From NCBI RefSeq assembly GCF_010730745.1, contig NZ_AP022615.1:4774001-4838000 (forward strand): DNA of 64,000 nt, read 5' to 3'. The notes under the pieces are model-generated. The model saw nothing but the letters and a program-made list of their open reading frames with translations. It made no database searches and was not told the DNA's origin. Origin of the DNA: Mycobacterium heidelbergense. Its GTDB lineage: Bacteria > Actinomycetota > Actinomycetes > Mycobacteriales > Mycobacteriaceae. Position numbers and translations under genes: made by a program. Shown here piece after piece: positions 18,108 to 27,213 of the stretch (position 1 is the stretch's first letter; each line of letters begins with the position of its first letter).

Positions 18108-21100
18108 TCAGCGGCCGAGTTCTTCGTCGAGGATGGCGAAGAGTTGGCTTTCGGTGGCGTCCCGAAGGTCGTCATCGAGGGGTTCGGCGATGGTGACGGC
18201 GGTGAGCAGGTTGTGGATGCGGGTGTTGAGTTGTGTTTTCTCGTCGGGTTTCCAGTCGGGTTGGTTGAGCAGGGTGTGCAGTTCGTGGGTGAGGGCGTCG
18301 ATGCGGGCCATGCGGTCGGGTCGGTCGTCGTCCGGGGTTGTGGTGGCTAGTTGGGTGTTGATGTGTTCGGCCAGTGCGGCCGGTGTGGGGTGGTCGAAGA
18401 TCAGGGTGGGTGAGAGGGTGAGGCCGGTGGCGGTTTTGAGTCGGTTGCGTAGTTCGACGGCGGTGAGTGAGTCAAAGCCGAGGTCTTGGAAGGCGTGGTC
18501 GGCGTTGATGTCGGCGGTGCTGTGTCCCAGTACGGTGGCGGCGTTGCCGCACACCAGGTCGACCAGCGCGCGGTAGCGCGCCTCGGGCCTCAGCCCGCGC
18601 AGGCGCGCGCCGAGACCGGTCGTTGACGCCAACGTGCCGGCGTCAACGACGATGCGCCGGGTTGGGCGGGCGGCCAACTCCCGCAGCAGCGGGGGCAGCG
18701 CGGCCGCGTTGTCGGACAGGGCGACTCGATCCACGCGGACCGCTACCACAACGGGACGGTCAACCAGCATGGCGGTATCGAACGACTCCATCGCCTGCTC
18801 AGTCGACAGGGCCGCCAGGCCGATCCGGCTCAGCCGGGCCTTGTCCCGATCGCCCAGGTGCGCCGTCATCGCCGAAGCCTCTTCCCACAGCCCCCAGGCC
18901 AGCGACAATCCCGGAAGCCCGTGGGCGCGTCGACAGGTGATCAGGCCGTCGAGGAAGCTGTTGGCCGCAGCGTAATTGGCCTGTCCCGGGGTGCCCACGA
19001 TCCCGGCCATCGACGAAAACACCACGAATGCCGACAGATTCAAGTCCTTGGTGAGCTCGTGCAGATTCCAGGCCCCATCGACCTTGGCCCGCAACACCGC
19101 ATCCACCCGATCCGGGGTCAACGAGGAGATCAGCCCATCGTCGAGCACCCCGGCCGCGTGAATGACGGCGCGCAACGGGTATTGCTCCGGTAGCTGTGCG
19201 AGCATTGCGGCGACGGCGTCGCGGTCGGCCACATCGCAGGCCGCCACCGACACGCGGGCTCCGGCCTCCTCCAGTAGGCCCACCAGTTCCGAAACCCCTT
19301 GGGCGTCCGCGCCGGAGCGGCTGACCAGCGCGACATGGGCCACCCCGTAGCGGTCAACGAGGTGACGAGCCAGCGCCGAACCGGCCATGCCGGTGCCACC
19401 GGTGATCACGACGCTGCCCCCGGCAAGCCCTCCGCCGGATCCACTCAGCGCCCCGCCGGGCCCGTTGGGGATCGTGAGGGCGACCTTGCCGACATGGCGG
19501 GCCGAGCTGACGAACCGATACGCCGCCGACGCGCACCGAACATCAAATGTTGTGAGCGGCAACGGTTGTAAGAGGCCGTCCCGTAACAGTCGGATGATCT
19601 CGGCCAGCATCGCCGCGGTGAGATCCGGGCCGGCCTCCATCAGATCAAACGCCCGATACTCCACCCCCGGGTACCGCTCGGCAACGACCCGCTGATCGCG
19701 AAGGTCGGTCTTGCCCATCTCGATGAAGCGGCCACCGCCCACCAGCAACCGCAACGACGCATCGGTGAATTCGCCGGCCAGCGAGTTCAGCACCACATCA
19801 AAGCCTCGGCCGCCGGCCACCGCCCGGAACTTCTCCTCGAACTCGACGGTTCGCGAGTCGCCGATGTGGTCGTGGTCGAAGCCCATGGCGCGCAACGTGT
19901 CCCACTTGCCGCGGCTCGCGGTCGCGAAAACCTCCGCGCCCCAATGCCGCGCTAGCTGCACCGCGGCCATCCCGACGCCTCCGGTGGCGGCGTGCACGAG
20001 CACCCGCTCGCCGGCGCGCAGCCCCGCCAACTCCGACAGCCCATACAGCGCCGTCAAAAACACCACCGGCACACCCGCGGCCTCGACCAGCGACCACCCC
20101 GCCGGCACCCGCACCACCAGCCGCTCGTCCACCACCGCCTCAGAACCGACCACCCCGAGCAATCCCATGACCGCGTCGCCGACGGCTAATCCGGTCACGC
20201 TCGGCCCGACCTCGACGACCACCCCAGCGCCCTCGGCCCCCAGCTGACCGCCGCCCGGATACATACCCAACGCCACCAGCACGTCCCGGAAATTCACCCC
20301 GACCGCGGCCACCGCCACCCGCACCTGCCCGGCGGCCAGTTCGACCCGCGGGCACGGCCCCAGCACCAAGTCCTCCAGCGTGCCGCCGCTTCCGGCGTCC
20401 AACCGCCATCCGCGGGACGGCAGCGTGAAGACCGACTCCGCTGCTACGGGCGCCAAGCGGGCCGCGTAGACCACACCCGCGCGAATCACCAATTGTGGCT
20501 CGCCGCAGCCGATTGCGGCTTTGGCATCGACGGAATCATCGGAATCGATCAGCACCACCCGGCCGGGATGCTCAGCCTGCGCCGAACGCACCAATCCCCA
20601 CACCGCCGCGCCGGCCAGGTCCGACACATGCTCACCGGCAAGCGCAATGGCCCCACGGGTGAGCACCGCCAGCACCCCCGACTCCTCACCGGCCAGCCAG
20701 GACTGCAAGACGGTCAACACCTCGGTGGTGGCCGCATGCACCGAACCCACCACGTCCGGTCCGGCGCTCGGCAGTTCCCACACCGCTGCGCCATCTGTGT
20801 TGCCGCTAATTTCGTTGTCGGTCAGCGTTATCCGCGACCATGTCACCTCCAACAAACCCTCGGCGGGGGCCCCGGCCGCCGACAACTGCGTGGCCGACAT
20901 CGGACGCATCACCAACGACTGCACCGACAACAGCGGTAGCCCCGTCGCGTCGGCCAGCTCCACCGACACCGCCTCGGCGCCGGCCGGCGCCAGCCGGACC
21001 CGGGCCCGGGAGGCCCCGGCCGCGTGCAGCGACACCCCCTGCCAGGAAAACGGCAACACGGTCTGGGCCTGTTCTCCCGCCACCCCTAACGCGTGCAACG

Positions 21101-24100
21101 CCGCATCCAAGAGCACGGGGTGCATCCCGAAGCCGCCGGCCTGCGGGTCGGCGTCCTGCGGAGTATCGACCTCGGCGAAGATCTCGTCCCCCCGCCGCCA
21201 CATCGCCCGCAAACCCTGAAACGCGGGACCATACTGGTAACCCCGTTGCGCCAGCCGCTCATAAGCGTCGGCGACGTCCACCGCGGTCGCGCCGACGGGC
21301 GGCCACACCGACAGAGCGGTGAGGTCACTGGATGCCGTCACCGTCCGCGCGCTCAGCAGCCCCTGAGCGTGCAGCACCCATTGCGAACCCGACTGGGGAC
21401 CAAGCGAGTACACCGACACCTCCCGCTGTCCCGACTCGCTCGGGGCGCCGACCAGCACCTGCAGCTGCACGCCCCCGGACGCGGGCAATACCAACGGAGC
21501 CGACAATGTCAGCTCCTCGATCGCCCCACACCCGACCTCATCACCGGCACGGATGGCCAACTCCACGAACCCGGTCCCCGGGAACAACACCGTGCCGGCC
21601 ACGGCATGACCCGCCAACCACGACTGGGTGGCCACGGACAACCGGCCCGCCAGGACGACTCCGCCCGAATCGGGCCGCTCCACCACCGCACCCAACAAGC
21701 CGTGCTCGGCCCCCGCCAGGCCCAAACTTCCCGCGTCCCCCGACCCCACCGATCCGGCCGCCAGCCAAAATCGGCGTCGGACAAACCCATACGTCGGCAG
21801 GTCCACCCGATGCCCACCGGCCAGCGCGGGGCGCCAGTCCACCCTCGCACCGGCCACGTGCGCCTGCCCTGCCGACAGCCAAAACCGTTGGAGGCCTCCG
21901 TCGTCGCGGCCCAATGACGGGATGACGACCGCGTCGTGGCCGGGATGGCAGTCGCCCAACGTCTCTTCGATGCTCGCGATCAGCACGGCATGGGGGCTGG
22001 ATTCGATGAAGACGCGATGCCCGGCGCCGCACGCGTTGCGCACGGCCCGCTCGAATTGCACCGTCTGCCGGATGCTTTGGTACCAGTAGTCGGCGCTCAG
22101 GCCGGCAGTGTCCATGGGCTCGCCGGTCACGGTCGAGAAGAACGCGACCGAGGAGGAACGCGCCCGGATGCCGGCCAGCGCTTCGGTGAGCGGTTCGCGG
22201 ATCGCGTCGACCTGTGCCGAGTGGGATGCGTAGTCGACGTCGATCCTGCGGGCCCGGACGTTTTGGGCCTCACATCGCCGCATCAGCTCCGCCAGGGCGT
22301 CCGCGTCACCGGCGACCACGACCGACGAAACCCCGTTGACCGCGGCGATGTTCAACCGATCGCCGCACGCGGCCACCAACTCCCGGGCTTGCGGCACGCC
22401 ACACGCCACCGACACCATGCCGCCGGCACCCGACAGTCGGACCAGCAGCCGGCTCCGCAGCGCCACCACCCTGGCGGCGTCCTCGAGCGACAGCGCCCCG
22501 GCGACGTACGCCGCCGCGATCTCGCCCTGCGAATGCCCGATCACCGCGTCGGGCGTCACTCCCAGCGAGCGCCACAACTCGGCCAGTGACACCATGACCG
22601 CCCACAGCGCCGGCTGCACGACGTCCACCCGATCGAGCCCCGGCGCACCCGACGCGGCGCGGACGACGTCGATCAGCGACCACTCCACGTGCTCGCCGAG
22701 CGCCTTGTCGCACCGCCGCAGCTGTTCGGCGAAAACCGTTGACGTAGCGAACAACTCGGCGCCCATACCGGCCCATTGCGAGCCTTGGCCGGGAAACACG
22801 AACACGGTCTTACCCACCGGTTGCGCCCGCCCGACCACCACGCCCGCGCCCGGCTCACCGGCGGCCAGGCCCGCCAAACCCGCCACCACGTCGTCACGAT
22901 CGGCGCCCACCACCACCGCGCGATGCTCGAACAACGACCGCGTCGAAACCAACGACCAGCCCACGTCGAGCATGCGCGCGCCGGGATCGGCGGTCACGTG
23001 AGCGTGCAGCCGCGCCGCCTGGCTGGCCAACGCGTCGGCCGACCGGGCCGACAACACCCACGGCACCACCGCGTCATCGCCCGCCGCGCCGGGGTTTTCC
23101 GCCTCCAAAGGGGCCTGTTCCACGATGACGTGCGCGTTGGTGCCGCTGATGCCGAACGACGACACCCCCGCCCGGCGCGGCCGATCCACCGCGGGCCACG
23201 GCCGCGGCTCGGTCAACACCGACACCGCCCCGGCCGACCAATCCACATGCGGCGTCGGCACATCCACGTGCAACGTCTTGGGCATCACCCCATGCCGCAG
23301 CGCCTGCACCACCTTGATCACCCCGGCCACCCCCGCGGCGGCCGACGTATGCCCCATGTTGGATTTGATCGACCCCAACCACAACGGCCGGCCCACCGGC
23401 CGGTCCTGCCCATACGTCGCCAACAACGCCTGGGCCTCAATCGGATCCCCCAACGTGGTCCCCGTCCCATGCCCCTCCACCAGATCCACATCGGCGCCGG
23501 CCAACCGCGCGTTCGCGAGCGCGGCGCGGATCACCCGCTGCTGCGACGGCCCGTGAGGCGTGGCCAGTCCGTTGGAGGCGCCATCCTGATTCACCGCCGA
23601 TCCCCGCAGCACCGCCAACACCGGATGCCCCAACCGCCGCGCATCGGCCAACCGCTCCAACACCAGCACCCCGGCGCCTTCGGAAAACCCGGTGCCGTCG
23701 GCGGCGCCCGCGTACGCCTTGCATCGACCGTCGGCGGCAAGCGCTCGCTGCCTGCTGAATTCGATGAACATCGCCGGCGTGGCCATCACCGTCACCCCGC
23801 CGGCCAGCGCCAGATCACACTCCCCGGACCGCAACGACTGCGCCGCCAAATGCATCGCCACCAGCGACGACGAACACGCCGTATCCACCGACACCGCGGG
23901 GCCCTCCAACCCCAACGCATACGCCACCCGACCCGACGCCACGCTCAAGGTGGAACCGCGCAGCCCGTACCTTTCCAGGTCCGCCGGCACCCGTCCCTGA
24001 CCGCCGTAGGAACCGTGAAACACCCCGGCGAACACACCCGTCGCCGAGCCGCGCAACGCGAGCGGGTCAATCCCGGCCCGCTCCAACGCCTCCCACGACA

Positions 24101-24485
24101 CCTCCAACAGAAATCGCTGCTGGGGATCCATCGCCAGCGCCTCGCTGGGGGCGATCCCGAAGAATCCGGCGTCGAAATCGGCCACCTCGGCCAGAAATCC
24201 GCCGCAGCTGGTGTACGACTTGCCCGCCGCGTCGGGATCCGGATCGAACAAGCCGGCCAGGTCCCAGCCCCGATCCGCCGGGAATTCCGACACCACGTCG
24301 CGGCCGTCGACCACCATCTGCCACAGGTCGTCGGGCGAATCCACCCCGCCCGGATACCGGCAGGCCATCCCCACCACCGCCACCGTGGCCGGCGCCAGGT
24401 ACTGGCGGTTCTCCCGCCTTAGCCGCTCGTTTTCCTTCAACGACTTTCGGAGGGCCTTGACGAGCTCTTCTTGGGTGCCGTTCAT
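18108..24485 (-). CDS. pks7: Type I polyketide synthase Pks7, methylmalonyl-type fully reducing module
   Basis: 2125 residues, matching M. tuberculosis Pks7. A docking coiled coil (~1-30) precedes KS (Cys204 in VDTACSSS; GHGTGTT; KSNMGHTS). AT Ser652 sits in GHSQGE and YASH is at 752-755, both typical of methylmalonyl-CoA selection and unlike its neighbours. DH has His960 in HAVAGTVLFP and DAALH; ER NADPH motif HAATGGVGMA ~1500; KR GGTGMAGSALARHL ~1697 with an LDD motif and QANYAAAN; ACP Ser ~2005 in GFDSLT; the C-terminus ends ATESQLFAILDEELGR like Pks8/17. Predicted to add one methyl-branched, fully reduced C2 unit. It follows pks10 by 44 nt and precedes pks8/17 by 16 nt. Parts of KS and of the ACP/docking region are near-identical in DNA to pks8/17. 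Confidence 0.94.
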   Translation of the reverse strand: MNGTQEELVKALRKSLKENERLRRENRQYLAPATVAVVGMACRYPGGVDSPDDLWQMVVDGRDVVSEFPADRGWDLAGLFDPDPDAAGKSYTSCGGFLAEVADFDAGFFGIAPSEALAMDPQQRFLLEVSWEALERAGIDPLALRGSATGVFAGVFHGSYGGQGRVPADLERYGLRGSTLSVASGRVAYALGLEGPAVSVDTACSSSLVAMHLAAQSLRSGECDLALAGGVTVMATPAMFIEFSRQRALAADGRCKAYAGAADGTGFSEGAGVLVLERLADARRLGHPVLAVLRGSAVNQDGASNGLATPHGPSQQRVIRAALANARLAGADVDLVEGHGTGTTLGDPIEAQALLATYGQDRPVGRPLWLGSIKSNMGHTSAAAGVAGVIKVVQALRHGVMPKTLHVDVPTPHVDWSAGAVSVLTEPRPWPAVDRPRRAGVSSFGISGTNAHVIVEQAPLEAENPGAAGDDAVVPWVLSARSADALASQAARLHAHVTADPGARMLDVGWSLVSTRSLFEHRAVVVGADRDDVVAGLAGLAAGEPGAGVVVGRAQPVGKTVFVFPGQGSQWAGMGAELFATSTVFAEQLRRCDKALGEHVEWSLIDVVRAASGAPGLDRVDVVQPALWAVMVSLAELWRSLGVTPDAVIGHSQGEIAAAYVAGALSLEDAARVVALRSRLLVRLSGAGGMVSVACGVPQARELVAACGDRLNIAAVNGVSSVVVAGDADALAELMRRCEAQNVRARRIDVDYASHSAQVDAIREPLTEALAGIRARSSSVAFFSTVTGEPMDTAGLSADYWYQSIRQTVQFERAVRNACGAGHRVFIESSPHAVLIASIEETLGDCHPGHDAVVIPSLGRDDGGLQRFWLSAGQAHVAGARVDWRPALAGGHRVDLPTYGFVRRRFWLAAGSVGSGDAGSLGLAGAEHGLLGAVVERPDSGGVVLAGRLSVATQSWLAGHAVAGTVLFPGTGFVELAIRAGDEVGCGAIEELTLSAPLVLPASGGVQLQVLVGAPSESGQREVSVYSLGPQSGSQWVLHAQGLLSARTVTASSDLTALSVWPPVGATAVDVADAYERLAQRGYQYGPAFQGLRAMWRRGDEIFAEVDTPQDADPQAGGFGMHPVLLDAALHALGVAGEQAQTVLPFSWQGVSLHAAGASRARVRLAPAGAEAVSVELADATGLPLLSVQSLVMRPMSATQLSAAGAPAEGLLEVTWSRITLTDNEISGNTDGAAVWELPSAGPDVVGSVHAATTEVLTVLQSWLAGEESGVLAVLTRGAIALAGEHVSDLAGAAVWGLVRSAQAEHPGRVVLIDSDDSVDAKAAIGCGEPQLVIRAGVVYAARLAPVAAESVFTLPSRGWRLDAGSGGTLEDLVLGPCPRVELAAGQVRVAVAAVGVNFRDVLVALGMYPGGGQLGAEGAGVVVEVGPSVTGLAVGDAVMGLLGVVGSEAVVDERLVVRVPAGWSLVEAAGVPVVFLTALYGLSELAGLRAGERVLVHAATGGVGMAAVQLARHWGAEVFATASRGKWDTLRAMGFDHDHIGDSRTVEFEEKFRAVAGGRGFDVVLNSLAGEFTDASLRLLVGGGRFIEMGKTDLRDQRVVAERYPGVEYRAFDLMEAGPDLTAAMLAEIIRLLRDGLLQPLPLTTFDVRCASAAYRFVSSARHVGKVALTIPNGPGGALSGSGGGLAGGSVVITGGTGMAGSALARHLVDRYGVAHVALVSRSGADAQGVSELVGLLEEAGARVSVAACDVADRDAVAAMLAQLPEQYPLRAVIHAAGVLDDGLISSLTPDRVDAVLRAKVDGAWNLHELTKDLNLSAFVVFSSMAGIVGTPGQANYAAANSFLDGLITCRRAHGLPGLSLAWGLWEEASAMTAHLGDRDKARLSRIGLAALSTEQAMESFDTAMLVDRPVVVAVRVDRVALSDNAAALPPLLRELAARPTRRIVVDAGTLASTTGLGARLRGLRPEARYRALVDLVCGNAATVLGHSTADINADHAFQDLGFDSLTAVELRNRLKTATGLTLSPTLIFDHPTPAALAEHINTQLATTTPDDDRPDRMARIDALTHELHTLLNQPDWKPDEKTQLNTRIHNLLTAVTIAEPLDDDLRDATESQLFAILDEELGR
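18201..18571. repeat. Near-identical block shared with pks8/17 (ACP and docking region), copy in pks7
   Basis: Partner of 11870-12240; same order and length, with mismatches limited to scattered positions until the flanking linkers, where similarity drops sharply. Confidence 0.8.
23131..23483. repeat. KS-region block shared with pks8/17, copy in pks7
   Basis: Partner of 16739-17091. The flanking AT regions are clearly different (malonyl versus methylmalonyl type), so the shared block has a sharp edge on the AT side. Confidence 0.75.
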
Positions 24486-24529
24486 GCGCCCGGGCCTCTC
24501 GTCTTACTCATCCGCACCGGCACGGCGAA

Positions 24530-25591
24530 TTAATGCCAGCGCAGCAGCACGAGCTCGGAACAGAATCCCGGGCCCATCGCGATCATCAGCCCGGGGCTCT
24601 CGCTGGGCGGTGGTTTGGCGATGGTGTCCCGCAGCACGTGGAGGACCGAGGCCGACGAGAGGTTGCCGATCTCGCCGAGCGAACGCCAGGTCAGTTCCAG
24701 GGCCTGCGGCGGCAGCTCGAGGCTCTCGGTGATCGCGTCGATGATCTTGGGACCGCCGGGGTGGGTGACCCAGGCGCCGATGTCGGTTGTGGTCAGGCCG
24801 TGCGCGGCCAGGAACGTGGTCACGTCGTCGCCCAGGTACGTCCGCACGACGTCGGCCAGATCCCGGGCCAGGACGAGCTCGAAGCCGGCGCTGCCGACGT
24901 CATAGCCCATGGTGCGCAGCGAATCGGGGTACAGATGGCTGCGCGAATCCAGGATGCCGGGCCCGGCGGCACCGACGCGTTCGGCGCGGCGCTCCCCGGC
25001 GGCCACCACCGCCGCGGCCCCGTCGGCGAACAGGGCGCTGCCGACCAGGCCGGGCAGCGACGGCTTGTATCCCGGGTAGGTGAGCGAGCAGAGCTCGACC
25101 GAGACCAGGGCCGCGACGCCGTCGGGCGCGCCGCGCAGGTAGTCGTGCAGGCGGCCCACCCCCGCCGCCCCGGCCACGCAGCCCAGGCCGAACAGCGGCA
25201 CGCGCCGCACGTCGTCGCGCAGCCCGAGCCGCCCGGCGATCCGGGCGTCCAGCGACGGGACCGCGAGGCCGGTGACCGTCGTCGTGATCAGCACGTCGAG
25301 GTCCGCGGGGCGCAGGCCCGCCTCGTCGAGCGCGCCCGCCAGCGCCTCACAACCGAGGTCCACGGCCTTCTCGATGAAAATCCGATTCGCCCGGCCGAAG
25401 TCGGTCAGCGTCGGATAGCGCTCGAGCGGCAGAACCAGGTGGCGGCTGTTGACCTTGGCGCTGGCATGCAGCTGCCGAACGATGTCCTCGTAACCCTCGA
25501 AGTCGGGAATGCTGACGAAAAAGTCGGTGAGTTCTCGCTGGGAATAGCGATACGGCGGCAACGCACCGAACACTCCTGCGATGACGCTCAT
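24530..25591 (-). CDS. pks10: Type III polyketide synthase Pks10 (chalcone synthase-like)
   Basis: 353 residues starting MSVIAGVFGALPP; the frame is open further upstream, but this ATG gives the exact Pks10/Pks11 length and has AAGGGG 8 nt before it. CHS-type triad: Cys138 (FGLGCVAGAAG), His (WVTHPGG), Asn (GEIGNLSSA). Cytosolic enzyme expected to condense a long-chain acyl starter with malonyl-type extenders; M. tuberculosis Pks10 has been linked to dimycocerosate formation and is close to the alkylpyrone synthase Pks11. First gene of the - strand polyketide cluster, 109 nt after argH, with its own candidate -10 in that gap. Strong similarity to Pks11 throughout. Confidence 0.92.
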   Translation of the reverse strand: MSVIAGVFGALPPYRYSQRELTDFFVSIPDFEGYEDIVRQLHASAKVNSRHLVLPLERYPTLTDFGRANRIFIEKAVDLGCEALAGALDEAGLRPADLDVLITTTVTGLAVPSLDARIAGRLGLRDDVRRVPLFGLGCVAGAAGVGRLHDYLRGAPDGVAALVSVELCSLTYPGYKPSLPGLVGSALFADGAAAVVAAGERRAERVGAAGPGILDSRSHLYPDSLRTMGYDVGSAGFELVLARDLADVVRTYLGDDVTTFLAAHGLTTTDIGAWVTHPGGPKIIDAITESLELPPQALELTWRSLGEIGNLSSASVLHVLRDTIAKPPPSESPGLMIAMGPGFCSELVLLRWH

Positions 25592-25655
25592 TGGTCCCAC
25601 CCCTTGGTGACGTGGATCTAGGCCGAGTGGTTCAACCAGATCGCTTAGGGATGAA

Positions 25656-25661
25656 ATTTTA
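25656..25661 (-). promoter_or_regulatory. Candidate -10 box TAAAAT for pks10 operon
   Basis: TAAAAT on the - strand in the 109-nt argH-pks10 gap, the only A/T-rich hexamer there that fits TANNNT. It would give a 5' UTR of about 58 nt. No good -35 at the right spacing, so the call is tentative. Confidence 0.35.
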
Positions 25662-25700
25662 GTCGGCTCGGAACCGCCGGGTACAGGAACCAAAGTCCTC

Positions 25701-27119
25701 TCACCCGCTGCCGGCGAGCCGGTCCTTGAGGTCCGCGCAGCTGGCCAGGACGGCATCGAGCTGCTCGGCGACCCGAGTCGGCGCGGTGCCGCCCCTGGCG
25801 TCACGCGACGACACCGAGCCCTCGATCGTCAGCACCTCGCGGACCTGCCGCGTCAGGTCGGGGCTGATGGCGGCCAGCTCGTCATCGGTCAGCTCGTCGA
25901 GCCCGACGCCGCGTTCCTCGGCGGTCCGCACCGCCGCCCCGGCGGCCTCGTGGGCGGACCGGAACGGGACGCCCTGGCGCACGAGCCATTCGGCGATGTC
26001 GGTGGCCAGCGTGTAGCCGGCCGGGGCCAGGGCCGCCATCCGCTCGACGTTGAAGGTCAGGCTGGCCACCAGCCCCGCCATCGCCGGCAGCAGCAGCTCC
26101 AGCTGGGCCACCGAGTCGAACACCGGCTCCTTGTCTTCCTGCAGGTCACGGTTGTAGGCCAGCGGCTGGGCCTTCAGCGTGGCCAGCAGCCCGGCCAGGT
26201 TCCCGATCAGCCGGCCGGCCTTGCCCCTGGCCAGCTCGGCGATGTCGGGGTTTTTCTTCTGCGGCATGATCGAGCTGCCCGTCGACCAGGAATCGTGCAG
26301 GGTGGCGTAGCCGAATTCCGTCGAGCTCCAGAGGATGATGTCCTCGGCCAGCCGGGACAGGTCGACGGCGATCATGGCGAACACGAACGCGGCCTCGGCG
26401 GCGAAGTCCCGGGCGGCGGTCGCGTCGACGGAGTTGTCCGCGGCGGCCGCGAAACCCAGCTCCGCGGCGATCGCGTCGGGGTCCAGGCCCAGCGACGAGC
26501 CGGCCAGCGCCCCCGAGCCGTACGGGGACACCGCCGCGCGCTTGTCGAAGTCGACGATGCGGTCCACGTCGCGCAGCAACGGATGCGCGTGGGCGAGCAG
26601 GTGGTGGGCCAGCAGGATCGGCTGGGCGGACTGCAGGTGGGTCTTGCCGGGCATGATGGCGGTCGGGTGGGCGGCGGCCTGGGCGGCCAGGGCCGCGACG
26701 ACGTCGAGCGCCCCTTTGGCGACGCGGCGTACCGCGTCGCGCAGCCACATCCGGAACAGGGTGGCCACCTGGTCGTTGCGCGACCGCCCGGCCCGTAGGC
26801 GCCCGCCCAGCTCGGGCCCGACCCGGTCGATCAGCCCGCGCTCCAGCGCGGCGTGCACGTCCTCGTCGGTCACCAGCGGCGTGAAGCTGCCGTCGGCCAC
26901 GTCCTCGGCCAGGCTGTCCAGGCCGGCCAGCAGGCCGTCGCGCTGCTGCTCGTCGAGCAGCCCGGCCCGGAACAGGATCACGGTGTGGGCCCGCGACGCG
27001 ACGATGTCGTAGGGCGCCAGCACCCAGTCGAAGTGGGTGGAGCGGCTCAGCGCCGCCAGCGCCTCGGACGGCCCGTCGGCGAACCGCCCGCCCCACAGCG
27101 ACCCCTCGTTGGTGGTCAC
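25701..27119 (-). CDS. argH: Argininosuccinate lyase
   Basis: 472 residues from GTG at 27119 (VTTNEGSLWGGRF), the start that matches M. tuberculosis ArgH; an upstream start at 27158 would add 13 unconserved residues. The fumarase/aspartase-superfamily signature GSSIMPQKKNPD with its catalytic Ser loop is at ~280-292, and TATARDFAAE-type and HLQSAQP motifs are present. Splits argininosuccinate into arginine and fumarate, the last step of arginine synthesis, as a cytosolic homotetramer. Last gene of the arg operon, 94 nt after argG; no terminator is evident before pks10. Confidence 0.95.
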   Translation of the reverse strand: MTTNEGSLWGGRFADGPSEALAALSRSTHFDWVLAPYDIVASRAHTVILFRAGLLDEQQRDGLLAGLDSLAEDVADGSFTPLVTDEDVHAALERGLIDRVGPELGGRLRAGRSRNDQVATLFRMWLRDAVRRVAKGALDVVAALAAQAAAHPTAIMPGKTHLQSAQPILLAHHLLAHAHPLLRDVDRIVDFDKRAAVSPYGSGALAGSSLGLDPDAIAAELGFAAAADNSVDATAARDFAAEAAFVFAMIAVDLSRLAEDIILWSSTEFGYATLHDSWSTGSSIMPQKKNPDIAELARGKAGRLIGNLAGLLATLKAQPLAYNRDLQEDKEPVFDSVAQLELLLPAMAGLVASLTFNVERMAALAPAGYTLATDIAEWLVRQGVPFRSAHEAAGAAVRTAEERGVGLDELTDDELAAISPDLTRQVREVLTIEGSVSSRDARGGTAPTRVAEQLDAVLASCADLKDRLAGSG

Positions 27120-27166
27120 CGGCTTCTCACCGCGGCGCGAGTGTGCACACTTGTACACGAAACGCG

Positions 27167-27188
27167 GCGTGTCGCGGTACAGACACGC
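27167..27188. repeat. Inverted repeat in argG-argH gap
   Basis: GCGTGTC (27167-27173) and GACACGC (27182-27188) form a 7-bp hairpin with an 8-nt loop. The self-complementary decamer GTGTGCACAC lies at 27141-27150 in the same 94-nt gap. Together they look like a small intergenic repeat rather than coding sequence. Confidence 0.45.
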
Positions 27189-27213
27189 ACGCTCGCGGAG
27201 GTAGGAGGCACCG

